Assembly: GCF_037176765.1 (NCBI RefSeq)
Contig: NC_090022.1
Location: forward strand, 74,091,209-74,155,208
Source: Anolis sagrei
Taxonomy: Eukaryota; Chordata; Lepidosauria; Squamata; Anolidae
Reading direction: 5' to 3'
DNA length: 64,000 bases
Position 1 is the first letter of the stretch, and each line of letters begins with the position of its first letter. The notes beneath the pieces are model-generated. The model saw only the letters and a list, made by a program, of their open reading frames with translations, had not been told where the DNA came from and did not search any database. Below are positions 56,344-64,000 of this stretch, in pieces. The position numbers were made by a program, and so were the translations under genes.

Positions 56344-56949
56344 TTCCTCCCCTGCTTTTGCACTGTACATTTGGTTTTCAGTAACTGAAGTGAGCTGAAG
56401 ATATGGGAGTAAAGTGAAAGGAGGAGACAGAACCTGGGACAATTGAAAAGCAACTGAAAAAGTGGGATGAGAGAATTATTCAGGACTATTAACTGCTAAA
56501 TCAGGACAATTGGTATTTCAGTGAGTGTTTACTGGTTTATTTTGAGTCCTAACTATATTGAGGAAAGTAATCCAAAAGCCGATACTTCCCCTCCAAGCTC
56601 TATGAGTTTGCAAGGTTTATACGAATGCATAAAGACAGGAAATGATGAATGATGCTTATCTATTAATTTCATATAAAAGGCAAACAACAGTCAAGTTATT
56701 AAGTAGTCATTTTTCAGCCTATCTTTGACACAAATGCAACATGTATTTTGTTTAGACACAGGGAGTGCTGTACCTGTAGCCGATCATGAAGTTAGTATCC
56801 CAGGATCCCATAGGATGTTGGCAGGCATTTGAAGTGAAATTACGCCATTTTAAATGTATAGCGAGAAAGATTCTGGAATGATCAAGAAAGATTCTCAGAG
56901 AAGTTTCAGACCCGAGACAAGGCCTCTTGACAATAGCACATCTCAATAT

Positions 56950-57270
56950 ACAGGCAGTCCCAGAGTTGCAAACATGATATTTTCTGTAGGTTTCTTCTTA
57001 AGCTGAATTGGTTTGTAAGTCAGAACAGGTACATTTTTAAATGTAACTCCAGCTATATGTCTGACTGTCTGTCTGTCTGTTGGCTTGTTGTGGAAACAAA
57101 GATTGGTGAGAAAACTTCAGTGGAGACACATTTTCTCCATGATAACTCTTCCAAGAGTGAAATTCCTTTCTGAGGGGCAGATTTCTCTTGCTTCCTGTTG
57201 TCTCACCCACGCTTGTAACTATGAGTCATTTATAAGTCAGATGTTTGTAACTCAGGGACTGCCTGTATAT
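56950..57270. mobile_element. Tc1/mariner-type MITE (acaggcagtccc)
   Basis: Inverted ends tacaggcagtcccagagttg and gtaactcagggactgcctgt next to TA. Interior ggtttgtaagtcagaacagg, gtgaaattcctttctgaggg. A (GTCT)n run at 57064-57080. No coding part. Confidence 0.6.
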
Positions 57271-58200
57271 TGTAAACATCGACCCTGAAAGAAATGTGTT
57301 TAAGAGAGCATTATTCTCAGCATGGCACATTTACTAGTAGCTGAATACTTATTTTGAGATTTTGTCAGCTCAAGGTCAGACCCAGAAAGCCAGGTGCTCC
57401 TCCTTGGGGTCTGTAATCCATTCACAGGAACAGGCTTGTCTTGGTCCTTCGTTACTTCTTAAAACAAACAAAACAAGATGCATTTATGCCTGGATGTTTT
57501 TGCTTTCACATCCGAGCCATGTGTGCCCAATAATCTCACCAAATCTCCAGGGAACTTGAAATCCTGTTGAAGTGAAACTGGGAAAGAACAATTCCTGGGC
57601 TCATGGTGCAAGTCTTGTGGCATCCCAGCTTCACAGACCACACTGCCTCACACACGTGCCTCAACTTCCTGGCCTGGCCTTGCTAGGAGGGAGAAGGAAA
57701 TGAGACCATGACCCTCATGCCTATTTTGCTGTGTATTTGGTTAACTGGCTGTCTCAGCCCTCCCTTAGAGAGGCAGGGTTTTCCTCACTCTCTCTTGTTC
57801 TCCTTTTTATGAAGCCAATAGAACAAGGAGCCTTTGTTTGTGGGCTGCAGGGCAAGAAGGGGCAATGCCAAGCCAAGAAACCCAACACCTGCACCTTCCC
57901 CCCTCCCTCAACCTGATGGCTCATAAACCAGAAACATAAGAAAAACCATGTACCTGGTTGCTTCATAAAAAGTGAAATATATTGCTCCATAAATTAACGG
58001 AAAACAAGCTGCGAATTGACAACTTTAAAGGCAATACTAGTCACTAGAGCTTCCCTTTAGGAAGAAGCAAGAAACACAGTACTCAGAGTCTCATTAATGC
58101 TAACGCTTTGAGTCTTGGCACTTGGCCTTTTCCAGTGCTTCAACCTTTATCGGATTATGGAGCTGGAAGGGACAAACAGGGTTAATACAATTCCTAATTA
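57271..58200. other. Unassigned sequence
   Basis: No supported feature. Confidence 0.4.
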
Positions 58201-58513
58201 CAGTTGGCCCTCCACATTTGCAGGTTTGACATTGGCGGATTTGAATATCCCCAAATTCTATGTAAAATGTTATCTCCAAGAATCTCTATGTCCTCCAGTA
58301 TCACTCTATTGTCAACTTCCACCTTCCTCTCCAGAACTTCCAATGAGATTCTGTGGTCAACTTCTGTTGAAAGGTGACCATAGTCTCATTCTAGGGAACC
58401 AGTGATTCCTAGAGAGGCTTTCTCTCAGACAAAAAAAGGCATTTTTTTATTTGCGGTTTTTACTTTTATGAGTGTCCTGTGACTCTAACCCAGAAAATGT
58501 GGAGGGCGGGCTA
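58201..58513 (+). mobile_element. Tigger/pogo-like MITE
   Basis: Starts cagttggccctccacatttg after TA and ends aaaatgtggagggcgggcta before TA. The interior has tggtcaacttctgttgaaag and accagtgattcctagagagg. Best-preserved member of the family seen at 20148 and 35940. Confidence 0.65.
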
Positions 58514-58890
58514 TAGTGCTTTTATATCAAAATGTTAATTTCAATATTGGTTCTATCAGGTCCTTGATGTTCCCTTTGGTTAATGAATCCAAAGAGACAA
58601 TACTTTAATTAATCGTCTCCAAAAAGAAGATCTCAAAAAGTGTAGTTGAGAGTAGATCAATGTTAAGTTGCTTTTTGGCTCTACTAGAGGCCGATATCCC
58701 AATTTTAAATTTACAATTTGCTATCTAAGAATCTCATAAGTGTTTTATGAAGCTGTTAGCCATTAATTTTGTAGGTCACTTTGCCAAAAAGGGAGGCCCT
58801 TCTTAGAAACCAATACAGTTAGGCCTTAAATAGTGATGATTTTTTAAAAAAACAAAACAAAACAAAAACAAAACATAATGCCTTTTCTCA

Positions 58891-60411
58891 GTTCTTGTGG
58901 GTTTATGGCCATGTTCTAGAGGCATTTCTCCTGACGTTTCGCCTGCATCTATGGCAGGCTTCCTCAGAGGTCTGCTGGAGCTGGGAAAAAAGGGGGTTTA
59001 TATATCTGTGGAATGACCAGGGTGAGACAAAAGGCTTTTGTAAGTTGGGCTAGGTGTGAATCTTTTCAACTGACCACCTTGATTAGCATACAATGGGCTG
59101 ACTGTGCCTGGAGCAAACTCTTCTTGAAAGGTGATTAGATGTCCCTGCCTGTTTTTCTCTCTGCTGTTTTAATTTTAGAATTTTTTTTAAAACTGGTAGC
59201 CAGATTTTGTTCATTTTCATGGTTTCTTCCTTTCTGTTGAAATTGTCCACATGTTTGTGGATTTCAATGGCTTCTCTGTGTAGTCTGACATGGTGGTTGT
59301 GAGAGTGGTCCAGCATTTTTGTGTTCTCAAATAAAATGCTGTGTCCAGGTTGGTTCATCAGGTGCTCTGCTATGGCTGATTTCTCTGGTTGGAGTAGTCT
59401 GCAGTGCCTTTCATGTTCCTGGATTCTTGTTTGGGCGCTGCGTTTGGTGGTCCCTATGTAGACTTGTCCACAGCTGCATGGTATACGGTAGACTCCTGCA
59501 GAGGTGAGAGGATCCCTCTTGTCCTTTGCTGAACGTAGCATTTGTTGGATTTTCTTGGTGGGTTTGTAGATTGTTTGTATGTTGTGTTTCCTCATCAGCT
59601 TTCCTATGCGGTCAGTGGTTCCCTTGATGTATGGCAGGAACACTTTTCCTCTGGGTGGATCTTCATCTTTACTCTTGTGGCTTGTTCTTGGTCTTGCAGC
59701 TCTTCTGATGTCTGAGGTGGAATATCCATTGGCCTGTAGAGCCCAGTTGAGGTGGTTCAGTTCATCTTGGAGGAGGTGGGGTTCACAGATTCTTTTTGCA
59801 CGGTCTGCCAAGGCTTTAATGGTGCTTCTTTTTTGACTTGGGTGATGGTTGGAGTTTTTATGTAGATATCTATCTGTGTGTGTGGGTTTTCTGTAAACGG
59901 TGTGACCCAATTGTTGATCTGGTTTGCGGATGACTAGGACATCCAGAAAAGGCAGTCTTTCTTCCTTTTCTTTTTCCATAGTGAACTGGATGTTAGGGTG
60001 GATGCTGTTAAGATGTTCCAGGAACCTGTTGAGTTCTTTTTCTCCATGACTCCAAATGGTGAAGGTGTAATCCACATATCTGAACCATATAGTGGGCTTT
60101 TTGGTTGCTGTTTCAAGAGCTTGTTTTTCAAATTGTTCCATGTAGAAGTTAGCTATGACTGGGCTGAGAGGGCTCCCCATAGCTACTCCATCTTTCTGTT
60201 CGTAGAATTCATTGTCCCACTGAAAATAGCTGGTGGTGAGGCAATGGTGAAACAGCGCCGTGATGTCTTCTGGGAACCTCTGGTTGATGAGTGCCATGGT
60301 GTCTGCAACTGGGACCATGGTAAATAGAGACACCACATCGAAGCTGATCAGTTTGTCATTTGTATTTAGCTTGAGATTGCTGATTTTTTCAATGAAGTGG
60401 CCTTTTCTTTT
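58891..60411 (-). mobile_element. Penelope-like element, 5'-truncated
   Basis: Retroelement coding for a reverse transcriptase joined to a GIY-YIG endonuclease, related to telomerase rather than to retroviruses. The frame is open on the minus strand from 60411 to 59083. It shows RT motif A (LISFDVVSLFT), motif B (GVAMGSPLSPVIANFYMEQF), a motif C region near RYVD, then the thumb and, about residues 290-330, GVYRIPCSCGQVYIGTTKRS, the GIY-YIG core. The 3' end holds a hammerhead ribozyme. A 15-bp duplication taatgccttttctca flanks the copy exactly (58876-58890, 60412-60426). The RT start and 5' repeat are missing, so it is a dead-on-arrival copy of recent age. Confidence 0.92.
58922..58975 (-). 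ncRNA. Hammerhead ribozyme fold in the Penelope-like 3' end
   Basis: Minus-strand order: stem I 5' side GCA-GA-CCU, core CUGAGGA (58967-58961), stem II GCCUGC / GCAGGC with a 7-nt loop, core GAAA (58940-58937), a minimal ACGU stem III, cleavage-site UC (58934-58933), stem I 3' side AGG-AGAAA-UGC. All invariant core bases are present. There is one extra A between CUGAGGA and stem II. Hammerheads with tiny stem III are known from Penelope-like terminal repeats and probably process their RNA. Confidence 0.75.
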
Positions 60412-60426
60412 TAATGCCTTTTCTCA

Positions 60427-61508
60427 TTCCCTCAAAGGTGATACAAATATTGTTAGCCTCTTGTGACACATTAATTCTAGTGTAACCACACCTAGAACAC
60501 TCTGTTGTTCTTGTTGCGTCATTTTAAGCAGGTGTTGTAGAAAAGCTGCAAACAAACAAAATGATCCAAGAGCTGGGTCAACTCTTCTATGAAGAAAGTG
60601 TACACCTGGGAGTTTTTAGGTTGGGAAGAAATAAGGGAAGTCATGGCAGAAATTACACTTTGTAGAAAACCTATAAACAGGAATTTGTTTTCCTTTCTCA
60701 TAATGCTAGAATTGAAAGTTAAGTCAATGGAACTCAATCTGGAGTAAATGAAATGTAGACTTTGGACTGCATGCATACTTCTCTCACCTTGTTTCCTTCC
60801 TACCAAGAAAATGCTACAGGATAGAGGTGATTCCAGATTACAGCTGGATTTTATGGGTTCTTTTTTTTTAAAATGGGGATTAATTATTGTTTGGTGGTTT
60901 CTTTATTCCAATAGTTCTTGGGAGAGTCCAAGGTGAAATCTGAAGTCACCCCAGGAGTGGGTACAGTCTAATTGAATTCCTATATACTACCTGTAGTTTG
61001 CAGTCGATAGGAGTGCAGTTATTCAAATTAGGCTACACCAGTTCCTGGGGTGATTTCAGATTTCACCTAGGACTCATTCCAAAAGCTGACATTGTCTTTG
61101 TTTACTCTTTTGCTTGAGGGAAAGTTCTGGAGAACTCAAATATTTACAGACTGTTTTGCAACATTGGGTTGGCCTAATAAATTTATTACCCCTATATTAA
61201 TTTTGGCACATTTAAAGCAGACTGGGAAAATGTGATTGATCTGCAGACCAATTTTCTTCCCTTGAGTCACACTAACTGCCAAAACTCACAAATATACAAA
61301 ATAGAAATGGCTACTTCATGCCTGAAAAACTTTTAAAAATACTGCTTCACAGTGTACAGAAAAGGACTTGCAATCTACTTAAAATATCTGCTTCTAGAGC
61401 TTTCCAGGAGTTAATTCACTTTTTGAGTAGCTGCATTTTGTCCACTCTGAATTTAGACAAGCATTTATGTTTCAGGTACTAAAGCCCTCATTATTCTGTT
61501 TCAGTCTT
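60427..61508. other. Unassigned sequence
   Basis: No supported feature. Confidence 0.4.
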
Positions 61509-61660
61509 TCCAGAACTTATATCTTGTTGGACTACTGAACCCATCATCCCCACCATTATAACCAGTAGTTGCAGATGACATGTCCCCAGAAGATTGGGGA
61601 AGACTATAGTTTAACCACCAACAAGCCATTATGTTCTGGGACTCTAAATTCTTGAGAATG
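61509..61660. repeat. Decayed palindromic MITE
   Basis: ccagaacttatatcttgttg and accaacaagccattatgttc, with ggactactgaacccatcatc facing gaagactatagtttaaccac, are loose inverted arms of the aactacaactcccatcat type. Confidence 0.3.
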
Positions 61661-62038
61661 ATTGGAACCAGTGAAAGATTACCATGGACCACAGATGGTT
61701 GTTAGAACTACCAGTCTGTCAAATATTTGTTTTATTAAAACATTTATATCCTATCCTTTACCAATAGATGCTCTCTTTATGATTGCTGTATCTTTATGTT
61801 TACTGGATTCCTTAATATTGTTTCCCACTCTAGTTTCGCCAGAGGATGATGTGGCCAATATGGGGAAAGAAGGGTTGTTTGCTATGGTAGTCTTCTAATC
61901 TTTAGGCTGTTTCCTGCTTATTTGTCTGGCTTCCTTTCTCCTGCTGTGGAATTGAGTTCAACAGGCAGATCCGAGGAACTAAAGCCCTGGGACATGTGAA
62001 GTCCAAGTAACCCCCTATTTCTCTTACTTTATTTAGGA

Positions 62039-62779
62039 CAGTGGTTCTCAACCTTCCTAATGCTGCGACCCCTTAATACAGTTCCTCATGTTGTGGTGAC
62101 CCCCAACCATAACATTGTTTTCATTGCTACGTCATAACTGTAATGTTGCTACTGTTATGAATCGCAATGTAAATATCTGATATGTAGGATGGTTTTTCAA
62201 TCACTGGACCAAATTTGGCACAAATACCCAATATGCCCAAATTTAAATACTGGTGGGGTTGGCAGGATTGATTTTGTCATTTGGGAGTTGAAGTTGCTGG
62301 GATTTATAGTTAACCTACAATCAAAGAGCATTCTGAACTCCACCAATGATGGAATTGAGCCAAACATGTCACACAGAACTCCCATGACCAACAAAAAAGT
62401 GTTTGGTGGGCATTTATCTTGAGTTTTGGAGTTGTAGTTCACCTACATCAAGAGAGCACTGAGGACTCAGACAATGCTGGATCTGGACCAAACTTGGCAT
62501 GAATATTCAATATGCCAATGTGAACATTGGTAGTGTTTGGGGAAAATCAACCTTGACATTTGGGAATTGTAGTTGATGGCATTTATAGTACACCTACAAT
62601 CAAAGCGCATTCTGAACCCCACCAAGAAAGAATTGGGCCAAACCTCCCACACAGACTCCCATGACCAACAGAAAATACTGTGTTTTCTGACGGTCTTTGG
62701 CGACCCCTCTGACACCTCATGACCACCACCACCACAACCCCCCCCCCCCCGGGTCCCCATCCCAGGTTGAGAAATGCTG
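62039..62779 (-). mobile_element. Non-autonomous hAT element, copy 2
   Basis: Inverted ends cagtggttctcaaccttcct and (reversed) cagcatttctcaacctggga. Flanks atttagga / ctttagga (62031-62038, 62780-62787) form a 7/8 target duplication. The interior repeats caccaatgatggaattgagc / caccaagaaagaattgggcc units, as in the opposite-facing copy at 12629-13369. Contains a C run near 62736. Confidence 0.8.
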
Positions 62780-62787
62780 CTTTAGGA

Positions 62788-63379
62788 TAAAGAAGTAATG
62801 TTTTTTCTTTACTTTCCTCAAAATTACTTTTACTTTCATTATTCCAAAAAAGTGGTTTATTGCTTGTTAGTTTCTAAGAATGACAAGTGAGTTGATACTC
62901 ACTTGTCATTATTTGAAATGCAAACTGCTACTTTGTTGCTCTGATGTTTTTTTAAAAAAAATACATATACAGATAGGGAAATGGCTCCGAATTCCACCCA
63001 AAGGTAACAGTTTTGGAGTGAGGAGTAAATATTATTACACTTAAGTGTTACCAGCCATCCTATTCTTTAAAAAATAACACCTCCCACTTTACTTGTCAAA
63101 CCAATGTTACAGATGATAATGACATCAGCATCAAAACATAAACATATGAGAAACTAATGCTGAGGATAGATTTCCAGAGTAAGAATGAACGGCATAACCT
63201 TAATTACCAACATCATTTATCTAATTTAATGGAGCCATTCTGGCAGTGAGTTGCTGATATATAAGAGGAGGCAGGATATCAGTCTAAAGCTGAACCATTG
63301 CAGCAATGCAATGCTGTTGCTTCCTATAGGAGGCAAAGGGAAAGAAAGAGAATTTTGAAGAGGAGTGAAGGAGGCTTGA
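62788..63379. other. Unassigned sequence
   Basis: No supported feature. Includes a short inverted repeat tgacaagtgagt / actcacttgtca at 62881-62907. Confidence 0.4.
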
Positions 63380-64000
63380 GTCTTCAAAAAAAGCCAGTGT
63401 TTATTAGCTTATTCTATCCACAGGAATTTCACATTACAGGCACAAAGTGGCCCTGCACTTGAATTCATCACAAGGAGCTCCTTATCAAGATGCTCTGGAT
63501 CCCCGTTTTTTGTTACATTATTGATTTACAGCTATTTACAATGGAAAGTCTAGGTGCATCACTCAGACTGGCAAGGGGAAGGGAACAGGGAGGGTGAATG
63601 TGGTGGGCCCAGGGCTTCTAAACATGAAAGGTGAGCCCTTTTCTTGTTAACAGCAGGCAGAACAGCCCCACAGACCAAAGGGCATGTAGGACAGCCTTCA
63701 GTTCAACTGTGGAGACTGCCCCTTGCTGTGCAGACAGAAGCAAAAAAGTCCAAGACACAGCCCAGCTTCCATCCCAGCTCATCCAGTTTACACATTATTA
63801 GTAATGTGATACCTCTAGGATTAGTCTTTTCCAATATATGCACACTACTTGCACTCTTAGATTTGTGCTGCTTTCCCACAGCTTCTTAGAAGTAGCACAA
63901 TGCGAAAGGGACCCCTGTTTGTGGCAAAGCAGGCATTTTCCTTGCATCAGTGCATAAGGTCACTGCTAGAGGGAATCAAAGTACAGAGATTCGGCAGATG
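63380..64000 (-). other. Possible 3' UTR end of a neighbouring minus-strand gene
   Basis: Read on the minus strand, unique-looking sequence runs into AATAAA (63405-63400) followed by an A-poor then T-rich stretch, as at a cleavage site. Human GNAT1 is preceded on the same strand by SEMA3F, so the tail of SEMA3F would fit this place and strand. No coding sequence is visible and the assignment is only positional. Confidence 0.3.

Noticed and set aside
56071-56453. Poly-Arg, poly-Gly or poly-Leu proteins
   Set aside because: These are readings of the CCT microsatellite in different frames.

Overview
The window looks like squamate reptile DNA, most likely from a lizard. It holds long introns packed with L2 and CR1 LINEs, RTE-BovB LINEs, tRNA-derived and 5S-rRNA-derived SINEs of the Sauria type, a Penelope-like element, many hAT and pogo/Tigger MITEs, and L2-type tails ending in simple AT repeats. 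This mix is typical of squamates. The species cannot be named from sequence alone.

Two host genes account for all the host coding sequence I can support. On the + strand is the 3' half of GNAI2 (inhibitory G-protein alpha subunit): coding exons 5-8 at 5621-29434, then a 3' UTR that is itself interrupted by an intron and ends near 31565. Exons 1-4 lie to the left of the window. On the - strand is a complete GNAT1 (rod transducin alpha) with all eight coding exons, ATG at 53594 and stop at 35246. The exon lengths (106, 43, 142, 158, 129, 130, 154 and 191 nt) sum to exactly 350 codons plus stop, with no frame break. The genes are tail to tail, like the GNAI1/GNAT3 and GNAI3/GNAT2 pairs, and unlike human GNAI2/GNAT1, where both genes face the same way. 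A poly(A) signal on the - strand at 63400-63405 suggests that another minus-strand gene ends at the right edge. By analogy with human order this could be SEMA3F, but no coding sequence is visible.

Layout: 1-5620 is GNAI2 intron 4 with old L2 remnants and a tRNA-derived SINE. 5750-25259 is the 19.5 kb intron 5, which contains a CR1 split by two head-to-head L2 copies, a hAT element, an old L2, MITEs and a possible solo LTR. 25260-31565 holds the last GNAI2 exons. 31566-35245 is the convergent intergenic space and GNAT1 3' UTR. 35246-53594 is GNAT1, with a CR1 split by a probable solo LTR, a BovB copy, pogo/Tigger and hAT MITEs, and L2 fragments in its introns. 53595-64000 is upstream of GNAT1: a second BovB copy, a (CCT)22 microsatellite, a Penelope-like copy that still carries a recognisable hammerhead ribozyme, and a second copy of the hAT element.

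No wholly new system is evident. The most rewarding points are the hammerhead ribozyme fold in the Penelope-like element, a poly-G/poly-C-ended hAT MITE family with two copies showing clean 8-bp target duplications, several dateable nested insertions, and a GNAT1 that is intact but differs from the mammalian protein at several usually conserved sites.
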